Position numbers and translations under genes: made by a program
The notes under the pieces: model-generated
The model's database searches: none
The model's input: the letters and a program-made list of their open reading frames with translations, nothing else
What the model was told of the DNA's origin: nothing
Shown here: positions 36,429 through 45,052 of the stretch, in pieces
Position numbering within the stretch: position 1 is the first letter of the stretch
Layout: each line of letters begins with the position of its first letter
Assembly (NCBI RefSeq): GCF_015353075.1
Contig: NZ_CP064187.1
Location: 2,232,001 to 2,296,000 of the forward strand
DNA from: Rhizobium sp. 007
GTDB lineage: Bacteria; Pseudomonadota; Alphaproteobacteria; Rhizobiales; Rhizobiaceae
Reading direction: 5' to 3'
Length of the DNA stretch: 64,000 nt

Positions 36429-36929
36429 TTACGCTTCGCCGACCGTTTCGAAGAGGACCGCTTCCATGGCCTTGGCAGCATCCAGGCCGGACCAGATGAC
36501 GAACTGGAACGCCTGATAATAAGCTTCGCAGGTATCGAGCGCGCTGGAAAGCAAAACTTCTACCTGACGGTTGGTTGGCTCGGCACCGCCCGCCAGAAGC
36601 AGCGACTGCCGGAAGATGATCACGTCTTCCTGCCGCCACAGATCGAAATGACCCATCAGAACCTGCCCGTTGATCGCCGCCAAAAGCTTGGTGACCTCGT
36701 TGACGCGAGCTTCTGGAACCTTGATATCGAACGCGCAGCCGAGATGCAGCGCCTCGAATTCCTCCATCCAGGAGAAGGAAACGTGGTAATCGGCCCACTT
36801 CCCCTCGACCGTCATTGCGATCTCGTCCTCGCCCGACCGCTCAAACGACCAGTCGTTATTGGCGGCGACGTACTCGATCATGTCGACCGGGTTCGACTGA
36901 CGCCCGAATTCCAATTCCATAAGGCTCAT
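36429..36929 (-). CDS. YbjN domain-containing protein
   Basis: Protein of 166 residues of the YbjN family, a type III secretion chaperone-like fold that in E. coli affects motility, stress tolerance and biofilm. Recognisable are N-P-V-D-M-I-E-Y-V-A-A, the W-A-D-Y-H-V-S-F-S-W core, G-H-F-D-L-W and F-R-Q-S-L-L-L-A-G-G. The function in rhizobia is not established. It is first in the operon with proC and csaA. Confidence 0.85.
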   Translation of the reverse strand: MSLMELEFGRQSNPVDMIEYVAANNDWSFERSGEDEIAMTVEGKWADYHVSFSWMEEFEALHLGCAFDIKVPEARVNEVTKLLAAINGQVLMGHFDLWRQEDVIIFRQSLLLAGGAEPTNRQVEVLLSSALDTCEAYYQAFQFVIWSGLDAAKAMEAVLFETVGEA

Positions 36930-37324
36930 GCAGCACCTTCTTGACCGGAATGAATGCGACTGAACTTGGGTTTACGAACACAAGAAAAGACACACGCAAA
37001 TACCGGAACCACCACTCGGATGTTCGTTGAACCGCTGCCAGACCTAACGCAGTGAACCTGCCCGGAGCTTACCAATGTCCGCTTCGAATCATCATTTAAA
37101 ATCAGTGTATAACGCCCCCGGTGACAAGCCAGCCCCTCTCCGGTCATTTCCGGAAAGGCACTGTGGACAGCCGTTCGGAATTTGATTTCAGAAGGAGGTT
37201 GTAAACGACTCTGCGTATTGGCTTTTTTGGCAGTGTCCACAGGTGGAAAACGACACCTGATTTTTTTGTCGATGAGGCGGCGTGCCGCTTAAGCGCCACA
37301 CCGTACCCTGTGCCTGAATGGGAT
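36930..37324. other. 395 bp without a supported gene
   Basis: A GTG-initiated minus-strand frame (37240-36926, 104 residues) has no ribosome binding site and no family match, so I do not call it. The plus strand carries an orphan terminator-like hairpin at 37240-37267 and a possible GTATAA -10 box at 37107. Confidence 0.5.
37240..37267 (+). terminator. Orphan terminator-like hairpin, possible sRNA 3' end
   Basis: CAGGTG (37240-37245) pairs with CACCTG (37254-37259) around an 8-nt loop and is followed by ATTTTTTT. No plus-strand gene precedes it, and the flanking genes are on the minus strand. Confidence 0.5.
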
Positions 37325-37585
37325 TTACTTCGTTTTTGCGGCTAGCTTTGCTTCGAGCGCGGCGACTCGGGCAAGCAGCGCTTCGTTCTCGTCGCGCGCC
37401 TTGATCGCCATTTCGCGGACGGCCTCGAATTCCTCGCGCTTGACCACATCCATGGTGTTCAGCCAGCGTTCGGCCTGAGCGTTGAAGGCAGTCTCTATTT
37501 CCTTGCGCACACCCTGGGCAGCGCCCGCTGCATCCGTCATCAGCTTGGCGAATTCGTCCATGATGCGGTTTGTTCCACTGGTCAT
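37325..37585 (-). CDS. ubiK: Accessory factor UbiK family protein (BMFP domain)
   Basis: Small 86-residue protein with a helix, F-A-K-L-M-T-D-A-A-G-A-A-Q-G, and a long C-terminal coiled coil (E-E-F-E-A-V-R-E-M-A...L-A-R-V-A-A-L-E-A-K-L). This matches the BMFP/UbiK family. UbiK is an accessory factor for ubiquinone synthesis in Proteobacteria; Brucella BMFP promotes membrane fusion in vitro. The start at 37585 has GGAG 10 nt upstream. It is divergent from lgt. Confidence 0.85.
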   Translation of the reverse strand: MTSGTNRIMDEFAKLMTDAAGAAQGVRKEIETAFNAQAERWLNTMDVVKREEFEAVREMAIKARDENEALLARVAALEAKLAAKTK

Positions 37586-37778
37586 GGCGGTTTTTCTCCT
37601 TCCCACCACATGATTTTGATGGGCCTGAGGCCCTAGGAATGAGGTAGGGCTTTGCTGTTAAGGATGCAAGCGCTTTGCTCTGGATAAGCCGCTTCGGGCA
37701 TTGCTCTGCCTCACAATCGACTTGACCGCTTCGTATCGCAACGCCATGTTCCGCGCACATCAACGGGTGGAAAAAACC

Positions 37779-38627
37779 TTGCCGACTGCAGCCAATCTTG
37801 TTTCGATCATGCCCTTTCCGGATATCGATCCGATCGCCTTTTCGATCGGCCCTCTGGCTGTTCACTGGTACGGTCTCGCCTATGTCGCAGGCATCATGCT
37901 CGGATGGCTCTATGCCCGGCAGATCGCCAGCAATGATGCGCTTTGGCCGGGCAATGCCTCGCCGATCACCAAGGCGCAGATCGACGACTTCATCGTCTGG
38001 GCAGCCCTCGGCATCGTTCTCGGCGGTCGCATCGGCTACATCTTTTTCTACGATCTGCCGGCCGTGATCGAGAGCCCGCTCCGTGCCATCGAGATCTGGA
38101 ATGGCGGCATGTCCTTCCACGGCGGAACCATCGGCACGACGATCGCCATGATCCTCTTTGCGCGCAAGAACGGCATTCCGGTCTGGAGCCTTTTCGACAT
38201 CGTCGCTACCGTGGTGCCGATCGGCCTATTCTTCGGCCGCATTGCAAACTTCGTCAACGGCGAGCTTTGGGGGCGACTTACGGATGTGCCCTGGGCAGTC
38301 GTTTTCCCGACCGGTGGGCCTTTTGCGCGGCATCCGAGCCAGCTCTATGAAGCAGGCCTCGAAGGCATCGTGCTGCTGCTTTCGCTTGCTCTTATCGTCT
38401 ACGGTTTCCGGGCGCTGAAATCACCGGGGCTTGTTACCGGTCTCTTCGTCTGCGGCTACGCGCTGTCACGCATATTTGTCGAGTTGTTCCGCGAGCCGGA
38501 TGCGCAGCTTGGTTACCTGCTCGGCACGAACTGGCTGACCATGGGCATGGTCCTTTCCTTCCCGATGGTCCTGCTCGGCATCTGGGCGATGGCGCGTGCC
38601 CGCCGCCAGGCCGCTTTGCAGCATTGA
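37779..38627 (+). CDS. lgt: Prolipoprotein diacylglyceryl transferase
   Basis: Inner-membrane enzyme that transfers diacylglycerol to the lipobox Cys of prolipoproteins. About seven transmembrane helices are seen in 282 residues. The Lgt signature is [18 protein letters not shown], with H-W-Y-G-L-A-Y near the start and R-H-P-S-Q-L-Y-E later. The TTG at 37779 is preferred because GGGTGGA lies 7 nt upstream and it matches the family N-terminus; the ATG at 37746 would add 11 residues. It starts the lgt-methyltransferase-pgeF cluster. Lipoproteins at 41.9 and 43.9 kb are likely clients. Confidence 0.93.
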   Translation: MPTAANLVSIMPFPDIDPIAFSIGPLAVHWYGLAYVAGIMLGWLYARQIASNDALWPGNASPITKAQIDDFIVWAALGIVLGGRIGYIFFYDLPAVIESPLRAIEIWNGGMSFHGGTIGTTIAMILFARKNGIPVWSLFDIVATVVPIGLFFGRIANFVNGELWGRLTDVPWAVVFPTGGPFARHPSQLYEAGLEGIVLLLSLALIVYGFRALKSPGLVTGLFVCGYALSRIFVELFREPDAQLGYLLGTNWLTMGMVLSFPMVLLGIWAMARARRQAALQH

Positions 38628-38648
38628 GCCCGTCAGGACGGTACGATC

Positions 38649-39749
38649 ATGACGACCGCACTCGGTGAAAAGATAAAGTCGATCATTCAGGCGAACGGGC
38701 CGATCAGCGTCACGGATTATTTTTCGCTCTGCCTCGCTGATCCGGAATACGGCTACTATCGCACCCGCGAGCCCTTCGGCCGGTCCGGCGATTTTGTCAC
38801 TGCGCCCGAAGTCAGCCAGCTCTTCGGCGAAATGATCGGGGTCTTCGTCGTGCATGCCTGGCAGCGCCATGGCGCGCCGGCAGGCGTGCGCCTCGTTGAA
38901 ATCGGCCCCGGTCGCGGGACGATGATGGCCGACATGCTGCGCGTCATCGAGCGTCTCGCCGCGCCGCTTCTCGAAAATATAACGGTTCATCTCGTCGAAA
39001 CGAGCGAGCGCCTGCGCGGTATCCAGCAGCAGACGCTTGACGCACATGAGGGCAAGATCAGCTGGCATGCCGATTTCGAGGAAGTGCCGCCGGGCTTCAC
39101 GCTGATTGCGGCAAACGAGCTATTCGACGCCATACCAATCCGCCAATTCATCAAGACGCCGACCGGCTTTCGTGAGCGCATGGTTGGCCTCGATATCGAT
39201 GGCGAGCTGACATTCGCCGCCGGGATCGCCGGCATCGATCCGGCACTGCTGCCTGAAAAACCGCAGGCCGCGCCGGCCGGCACGCTCTTCGAGATTTCGC
39301 CGGCCCGGCAGGCTGTGATGATGACGATCTGCGATCGCCTGAAGGCTTTCGGCGGCACGGCGCTGGCGATCGATTACGGCCATCTCGTCACCGGCTTCGG
39401 CGATACGCTACAGGCCGTGCGCATGCACGAGTTCGATCCGCCGCTTGCCCATCCCGGCGAAGCGGACCTGACGAGCCATGTGGATTTCGAAGACCTTGCG
39501 AAGATCGCTGTCGGCGCCGGGCTGCATCTCAACGGCGCGTTGCACCAGGGGGATTTCCTGATCGGCCTCGGCATTCTCGAGCGCGCCGCCGCTCTCGGCC
39601 GCGATCGTGAACCGCGCACCCAGCAGATCATCCAGAGCGCGGTGGACCGGCTGGCCGGCTCCGGCGAGGGCCGGATGGGCGAGCTTTTCAAGGCGATGGC
39701 CGTCTCCTATCCGGCCGTCGATCTCATGCCGTTCCGCCCGGTGGATTGA
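38649..39749 (+). CDS. MidA/NDUFAF7-like SAM-dependent methyltransferase
   Basis: Class I methyltransferase of 366 residues of the MidA/NDUFAF7 family; the mitochondrial member dimethylates an arginine of complex I subunit NDUFS2. Family features are Y-Y-R-T-R-E-P-F-G-R-S-G-D-F-V-T-A-P-E-V-S-Q, the SAM motif L-V-E-I-G-P-G-R-G-T-M-M and A-N-E-L-F-D-A-I-P-I-R-Q-F. A role in complex I assembly here is inferred. It lies 21 bp after lgt and before pgeF. Confidence 0.88.
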   Translation: MTTALGEKIKSIIQANGPISVTDYFSLCLADPEYGYYRTREPFGRSGDFVTAPEVSQLFGEMIGVFVVHAWQRHGAPAGVRLVEIGPGRGTMMADMLRVIERLAAPLLENITVHLVETSERLRGIQQQTLDAHEGKISWHADFEEVPPGFTLIAANELFDAIPIRQFIKTPTGFRERMVGLDIDGELTFAAGIAGIDPALLPEKPQAAPAGTLFEISPARQAVMMTICDRLKAFGGTALAIDYGHLVTGFGDTLQAVRMHEFDPPLAHPGEADLTSHVDFEDLAKIAVGAGLHLNGALHQGDFLIGLGILERAAALGRDREPRTQQIIQSAVDRLAGSGEGRMGELFKAMAVSYPAVDLMPFRPVD

Positions 39750-39848
39750 CAGGATGCGCGGCCCTGGGCCAACATCCGGCGCAATCAAGAATGCTTCGCC
39801 GGGCGGGCCGGCGGACAATGTCGCCGTTCAAACACCCCGGAATCACTG

Positions 39849-40643
39849 ATGCAAGACGCGGCCTCTCCCGCACCGATCGAAAGCGCGCTGTTGAACGAAG
39901 CGGCCGGCGAAGCGATCCGCCACGGCTATTTCACACGGGCGGGCGGCGTCTCGGAAGGGCTCTATCGCGGCCTGAATGTCGGGCTTGGCTCGAACGACGA
40001 CCGCGCAAAAGTGATGGAGAACCGCCGTCGCGTTGCCGCCTGGTTCAGCCAGCCCTTGGAAAGGCTCGCGACAGTCCATCAGGTTCATTCGCCAGATGCG
40101 GTCACCGTCGACAGCAGCTATGACGGTACGCACCCCGAAGCCGATGCGCTGGTCACGGCAACGCCTGGCATCGTCCTCGGCATTCTTGCTGCGGACTGCG
40201 GCCCGATCCTGTTCGCCGACCCGGAAAACCGGGTGATCGGCGCCGCACATGCCGGATGGAAAGGCGCACTGACCGGCGTCCTGGAAAACACCGTTGCAGC
40301 GATGGAAAGACTTGGAGCGAAGCGCCGGACCATCATCGCCTGCCTCGGCCCCTCGATCAGCCAGAAAAGCTATGAGGTCGGCCCGGAATTCGTCGAGCGC
40401 TTCGTCACACAGGATTCGTCTTACGAGCGCTATTTCATTCCTTCGAAGAAGTCGGGCCATGCGATGTTCGACCTTCCGGCGCTGACCATCGACCGGCTGC
40501 TGAAGGCGGGTGTGCGTGCCGAAAGCCTTGGCATTTGCACCTATCCGGACAGCGAGCGCTTTTTCTCGTACCGGCGCACCACACATAATAAGGAGCCGGA
40601 CTACGGCCGCCAGATTTCAGCGATCAGCATCAGGGAGATTTGA
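39849..40643 (+). CDS. pgeF: Peptidoglycan editing factor PgeF (multicopper-oxidase/laccase-domain family)
   Basis: Protein of 264 residues in the YfiH/PgeF family, which keeps serine instead of alanine out of peptidoglycan precursors and has purine-nucleoside phosphorylase activity in some members. Metal-binding and signature residues are seen in V-H-Q-V-H-S, A-A-D-C-G-P-I-L-F, A-A-H-A-G-W-K-G-A and C-L-G-P-S-I. The lgt-midA-pgeF order is common in Rhizobiales. Confidence 0.92.
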   Translation: MQDAASPAPIESALLNEAAGEAIRHGYFTRAGGVSEGLYRGLNVGLGSNDDRAKVMENRRRVAAWFSQPLERLATVHQVHSPDAVTVDSSYDGTHPEADALVTATPGIVLGILAADCGPILFADPENRVIGAAHAGWKGALTGVLENTVAAMERLGAKRRTIIACLGPSISQKSYEVGPEFVERFVTQDSSYERYFIPSKKSGHAMFDLPALTIDRLLKAGVRAESLGICTYPDSERFFSYRRTTHNKEPDYGRQISAISIREI

Positions 40644-40647
40644 CCGA

Positions 40648-41799
40648 ATGGCACTGCATTTCGAAAGAGCCGAATTCGCAAGCCGCCTCACGCGCCTTAC
40701 CGACCAGATGCGCGCGGAAAAGCTCGATGCCGTCCTGCTCTTCGCGCAGGAAAGCATGTACTGGCTGACGGGCTACGACACGTTCGGCTACTGCTTCTTC
40801 CAGACGCTGGTGGTCAAGGCCGATGGCACGATGTCGCTGATTACCCGCTCTGCGGACCTTCGTCAGGCCAAGCACACGTCGATCCTCGAAGACATCCACA
40901 TCTGGGTCGACCGCGTCAATGCCGATCCGACGCTCGACCTTAGGAACCTGCTGGTCGATATGGACCTGCTGGGCGCGCGCATCGGCGTCGAATACGACAC
41001 CCACGGCATGACCGGGCGAATCGCCCGCCTGCTCGACGCCCAGCTTTCCACCTTCGGCCAGATCGTCGATGCCTCCTATCTCGTCAGCCGCTTGCGCCTC
41101 GTGAAAAGCCCAGCTGAGGTGGTCTATGTCGAGCGTGCCGCAGCCCTTGCAGACGATGCTCTGGATGCCGCAATCGGGCTGACCAAGTCCGGCGCCGACG
41201 AAGCGGACATCCTTGCCGCCATGCAGGGTGCGGTCTTTTCCGGTGGTGGAGACTACCCCGCCAACGAATACATCATCGGTTCCGGCACGGACGCTTTGCT
41301 CTGCCGCTACAAGGCCGGCCGCCGCAAGCTCGATGCAAACGACCAGCTTACGCTCGAATGGGCGGGCACCTATGCCCACTATCACGCAGCCATGATGCGC
41401 ACGATCGTCATCGGCGAGCCGACGCACCGCCACCGCGAACTCTATAACGCCTGCCTGGAAAACCTGCAGGCGATCGAAACCGTGCTGAAACCGGGGCACA
41501 CCTTCGGCGACGTCTTCGACATGCATGCGAAGATCATGGACGAGCGCGGGCTTGCCCGGCATCGGCTGAACGCCTGCGGCTATTCCCTGGGCGCCCGCTT
41601 CTCGCCGTCCTGGATGGAACATCAGATGTTCCATGTCGGCAATCCGCAGCCGATCGAGCCGAACATGTCGCTCTTCGTGCACATGATCATCGCCGATTCC
41701 GACACCGGAACGGCCATGACGCTTGGCCAGACCTACCTGACGACGACGGATGCGCCGCGGACGCTTTCCCGCCACTCGCTCGATTTCATCGGCGCATGA
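40648..41799 (+). CDS. M24 (creatinase/prolidase-fold) protein lacking the usual metal ligands
   Basis: 383-residue protein with an N-terminal creatinase domain (L-F-A-Q-E-S-M-Y-W-L-T-G-Y-D-T-F-G-Y) and a C-terminal pita-bread domain. In metalloaminopeptidases the metal is held by Asp-Asp-His-Glu-Glu. Here the first region reads L-E-W-A-G-T-Y-A-H-Y-H-A-A-M-M-R-T, and the His region N-A-C-G-Y-S-L-G, so the acidic and His ligands are replaced. This resembles creatinase and ectoine hydrolase (DoeA) rather than prolidase. The substrate is probably a small C-N compound. It follows pgeF by 4 bp. Confidence 0.85.
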   Translation: MALHFERAEFASRLTRLTDQMRAEKLDAVLLFAQESMYWLTGYDTFGYCFFQTLVVKADGTMSLITRSADLRQAKHTSILEDIHIWVDRVNADPTLDLRNLLVDMDLLGARIGVEYDTHGMTGRIARLLDAQLSTFGQIVDASYLVSRLRLVKSPAEVVYVERAAALADDALDAAIGLTKSGADEADILAAMQGAVFSGGGDYPANEYIIGSGTDALLCRYKAGRRKLDANDQLTLEWAGTYAHYHAAMMRTIVIGEPTHRHRELYNACLENLQAIETVLKPGHTFGDVFDMHAKIMDERGLARHRLNACGYSLGARFSPSWMEHQMFHVGNPQPIEPNMSLFVHMIIADSDTGTAMTLGQTYLTTTDAPRTLSRHSLDFIGA

Positions 41800-41897
41800 C
41801 GGGCAATCACCGGCAAGAATCCGGAATTGACAGCGGACAGCCCCCGCCCCCATAAATTAGGCGGGCTGATGCGAATGAGGGAAGGACGACGACAGCG

Positions 41898-42719
41898 ATG
41901 ACGCGAGCTCAGACTGCGCCGATGCTCCTTGCCTGCCTGGCCGCGCTTTCCGCTTGCAACACCACCGATGCGCTGACGCCGCAAGTCGATATTGGCGACT
42001 CATCGTTTGGCCGCTCCTCACCCGTCACCCAGCGCGAAGTCGAGCGCATGGCAGGCTCAGAGCCTCCGCGGGCCTTTGCTGGCGAATCCAGGCAGGCCGG
42101 CTATCACCCGGCATACAACAATCAGACTTACAGATCCGGCCCCGGCGCGCCGCCGACGACAATGCAGGAGCAGGCCGACGCGCTTGCCCGGCGCGGACCC
42201 TCGCCCGCAGCTTCGCAGCCTGTCGAAGGCCGGACGCTTGACGAACCGGTTTCCAATGCGCAGGCGGAAGAAGAAGACATGGGCAATCTGGCCCCTGCCC
42301 GCCAGCAGAAACGGGTCGCAGCCATCGATCCTGCCGCCTCCTCCGCAATCGGTGGCAACACCGTTCGCTTCCTGCCGATTATCGGTGCTCCCGTCCAAGC
42401 GGTGACGCCGCTTTCCCGCCAGCTTGGAGCCGAGGCGCGCTCGCACGGTCTCTCGATCAAGAGTTCGAACGACACCAGCAGCGACTATATCCTGAAGGGT
42501 TACCTCTCGGCCTTTACCGACGAAGGCAACGTGACCGTCGTTTACGTCTGGGATATCCTCGACGGCAGCGGCGCCCGCCTGCACCGCATCCAGGGACAGG
42601 AAAAGGTGCCGTCCGCGGCACAGGATCCCTGGGTCGGCGTTCCTGCCTCCGTCATGCAGCAGATCGCCACGAAAACGATCACCGAGTTCAATTCCTGGCG
42701 GCAGACGCGCGACGGTTAG
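41898..42719 (+). CDS. Predicted lipoprotein of unknown function
   Basis: 273-residue protein with a lipoprotein signal (L-L-A-C-L-A-A-L-S-A-C, lipid Cys at about 20). A disordered Pro/Gln-rich region spans about 40-140. A conserved C-terminal domain has R-F-L-P-I-I-G-A-P, then S-D-Y-I-L-K-G-Y-L-S-A-F and V-V-Y-V-W-D-I-L-D-G-S-G-x-R-L-H-R-I. I do not recognise a named family. Localisation to the outer or inner membrane depends on Lgt. It stands between the M24 gene and prs. Confidence 0.8.
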   Translation: MTRAQTAPMLLACLAALSACNTTDALTPQVDIGDSSFGRSSPVTQREVERMAGSEPPRAFAGESRQAGYHPAYNNQTYRSGPGAPPTTMQEQADALARRGPSPAASQPVEGRTLDEPVSNAQAEEEDMGNLAPARQQKRVAAIDPAASSAIGGNTVRFLPIIGAPVQAVTPLSRQLGAEARSHGLSIKSSNDTSSDYILKGYLSAFTDEGNVTVVYVWDILDGSGARLHRIQGQEKVPSAAQDPWVGVPASVMQQIATKTITEFNSWRQTRDG

Positions 42720-42824
42720 CAACAGGCTTTTTACAAATATCAAAGCCTGTGGCGCCTTTGCGCTTGCATTCGGAAGCAAGCTGGCTAAAAAGCGCGGCTA
42801 TCAGCAGACAACAGGCGGGCCAAA

Positions 42825-43757
42825 ATGAAGGTTTTCGCAGGCAATTCGAACCGGCATCTTGCCGAAGCGATCTGCACCTATCTCAATGTGCCCCTGGGCA
42901 AGGCCAGCGTCAGAAGATTTGCCGATCAGGAAATCTTCGTCGAAATCCAGGAAAACGTCCGCGGCGAAGACGTCTTCGTTGTCCAGTCGACCTCCTTTCC
43001 GACCAACGATCATCTGATGGAACTGCTGATCATGATCGATGCGATGCGCCGTTCGTCCGCGCGCCGCATCACGGCAGTTCTTCCCTATTTCGGCTATGCC
43101 CGCCAGGATCGCCGCGCCTCAGGGCGCACGCCGATCTCCGCGAAGCTGGTCGCCAACCTTATCACCGAGGCCGGTGCCGACCGCGTTCTGACGCTCGACC
43201 TGCATGCCGGCCAGATTCAGGGATTCTTCGACATCCCGACGGACAACCTCTACGCCGTTCCGGTTCTGACGCGCGATATCAAGGCCAATTACGACATCAG
43301 CAACGTCATGGTCGTTTCGCCGGACGTCGGCGGCGTCGTCCGCGCCCGTTCGCTTGCCAAACGCCTCGACTGTCTTCTGGCGATCGTGGACAAGCGCCGT
43401 GACCGCCCAGGTGAATCCGAAGTCATGAACATCATCGGCGACGTCGAAGGCAAGGATTGCCTGCTGATTGACGACATCGTCGATTCGGGCGGCACGCTTT
43501 GCAACGCCGCCGATGCGTTGCTGGCCCAAGGTGCGGCAAGCGTCACCGCCTACATCACGCACGGCGTTCTTTCCGGGGGCGCGGTCACCCGCATCACCTC
43601 GTCGAAGCTGCGCGAACTGGTGATCACCGACTCGATCCAGCCGACCACCGCCGTCCAATCGGCCCACAATATCCGCGTCATCACGACCGCAACCCTTATC
43701 GGCGAAGCGATCAACCGCACCAGCCAGGAAGAATCTGTTTCCAGTCTCTTCGACTGA
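42825..43757 (+). CDS. prs: Ribose-phosphate pyrophosphokinase (PRPP synthetase)
   Basis: Makes PRPP from ribose 5-phosphate and ATP for purines, pyrimidines, histidine and tryptophan. It has 310 residues, the standard length. The start M-K-V-F-A-G-N-S-N, the flexible loop region A-R-Q-D-R-R-A, the catalytic V-D-K-R-R-D-R-P and the PRPP-binding [11 protein letters not shown] are all intact. It is monocistronic by spacing. Confidence 0.97.
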   Translation: MKVFAGNSNRHLAEAICTYLNVPLGKASVRRFADQEIFVEIQENVRGEDVFVVQSTSFPTNDHLMELLIMIDAMRRSSARRITAVLPYFGYARQDRRASGRTPISAKLVANLITEAGADRVLTLDLHAGQIQGFFDIPTDNLYAVPVLTRDIKANYDISNVMVVSPDVGGVVRARSLAKRLDCLLAIVDKRRDRPGESEVMNIIGDVEGKDCLLIDDIVDSGGTLCNAADALLAQGAASVTAYITHGVLSGGAVTRITSSKLRELVITDSIQPTTAVQSAHNIRVITTATLIGEAINRTSQEESVSSLFD

Positions 43758-43861
43758 GAGTTTTCCTCGTCGGCAAAAGATAGGCAAGGTTGTATTTTTC
43801 GTCTTCTTCGGCGGCCCGCTTTCGGCTAGTCTCACGCAAAGTGATTTGCATGGGAAGCCCT

Positions 43862-44353
43862 ATGACGGCAATCAATATGAAATGTTCAGTCGGCTCGAAG
43901 CGCTTTGCGGTTCTCGCGCTTATTCCCCTGCTTTCCGCCTGCACGGTAGAGGTCGATCCCGGTCCATCGCGCCCGCCGCCCCGCCCGTGGCCGCCGCAGC
44001 AGCAAATGTGCACCATGGAATATGCGCCGGTCTGCGGCGAACGCGGCGGCCGGCTTCAAACCTTCGGAAATGCCTGCCAGGCCCGCAACAGCGGCTTCAT
44101 GATCGTCGGCCGCGGCGAATGCCGCCGCGCACCGCCGCCCTTTGCGCGCCCCGAGCCGGATCGTCCCGGGGGCCCCGACTGGCCGGATCGCCAGGACAGA
44201 CCTGACCGTCCAGAACGCCCGGGCGGCATCTGCACGCGCGAATATGCGCCGGTCTGCGGTCAGCGCGGCCGTCAGACACAGACCTTCCCGAACCCCTGCG
44301 AGGCAGGCAATGCAGGCTTCCGGATCATCAGCGGCGGCGAGTGCCGCTTCTGA
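43862..44353 (+). CDS. Lipoprotein with two Kazal-like domains
   Basis: Exported lipoprotein of 163 residues, with signal peptide and lipobox L-L-S-A-C at about 24-28. Two related domains follow, each with four Cys: C-T-M-E-Y-A-P-V-C-G...N-A-C...R-G-E-C and C-T-R-E-Y-A-P-V-C-G...N-P-C...G-G-E-C. They are joined by an Arg/Pro/Asp-rich linker (about 95-120). This resembles a reduced Kazal serine-protease-inhibitor fold. GGGAAG lies 5 nt before the chosen ATG. A role in blocking host or predator proteases is only inference. Confidence 0.82.
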   Translation: MTAINMKCSVGSKRFAVLALIPLLSACTVEVDPGPSRPPPRPWPPQQQMCTMEYAPVCGERGGRLQTFGNACQARNSGFMIVGRGECRRAPPPFARPEPDRPGGPDWPDRQDRPDRPERPGGICTREYAPVCGQRGRQTQTFPNPCEAGNAGFRIISGGECRF

Positions 44354-44446
44354 TCATCGGCCCGATACCGGTGATGATGTTGGCCCAAAGGACCGGCCGC
44401 CTAGCCCGACTGTGCCAAAGCGGTTTGGAAAGGCGACTGCATGCGG

Positions 44447-44965
44447 TCATGGTGTCAACTTGACTTCGCTCAAGACCTCGACTGGCACAAACTGCACAAT
44501 ATCCAACGCATCGAATGTCACGGAGAATTGTGCCTCTGTTTCGGATGCCCACTTGATGGCGGGCTCGAACATGGACCCGGGGATCTTCATTGCGATCGTG
44601 CAATGAGGCACCCAGCGATCGGGTCGATAGTGCTCACGACAGAGCGCTGGGTCTATTTCACGATGGACGGCCGCGTGAAGTTGCAGCAGCCGATCATTCG
44701 ATACAGGACGCGCCCACAACACTAAGAATTCGTGTTGAAAATAGCGAATACCCGAAAAAGTCACGGGTATTGCCGATTGAGCGCCTAAAATTCTGGACAG
44801 CACATCGGTGGGCGCAAAATCCTCATACACCGCTAAGGTCACATGCGCAGGATAGTCTAGGGCCTTCATCGATGGAGCAGGTTCGAACGCCGACGCTTCC
44901 TGCCAAAGCTCGACTATCGGCAATGCGGTCTCGTTTAAGCATTTCAGACTTATCGCATGAGGCAT
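44447..44965 (-). CDS. 2H phosphoesterase (2'-5' RNA ligase-like) protein
   Basis: 172-residue protein with the two H-x-T/S motifs of the 2H family: A-H-V-T-L-A-V near residue 41 and P-H-C-T-I-A-M near residue 120. These enzymes hydrolyse or form 2'-linked phosphodiesters or cyclic phosphates; the substrate is not predictable. The ATG at 44965 is chosen because GGAGG lies 10 nt upstream; the GTG at 44998 has none. It is convergent with the Kazal gene. Confidence 0.82.
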   Translation of the reverse strand: MPHAISLKCLNETALPIVELWQEASAFEPAPSMKALDYPAHVTLAVYEDFAPTDVLSRILGAQSAIPVTFSGIRYFQHEFLVLWARPVSNDRLLQLHAAVHREIDPALCREHYRPDRWVPHCTIAMKIPGSMFEPAIKWASETEAQFSVTFDALDIVQFVPVEVLSEVKLTP

Positions 44966-45052
44966 GCGCGAAACGCCTCCAACGCCATTGTCGGCCACTT
45001 TTAGGCGCCCAGAGGGGCCGTGACAATCATTGTCGCCTGGCGCTCAGCAAAA

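Noticed and set aside
36926..37240. GTG-initiated 104-codon frame on the minus strand upstream of the YbjN gene
   Set aside because: No ribosome binding site, no recognisable family, Ser/Arg-rich composition typical of chance frames, and it covers a terminator-like hairpin.
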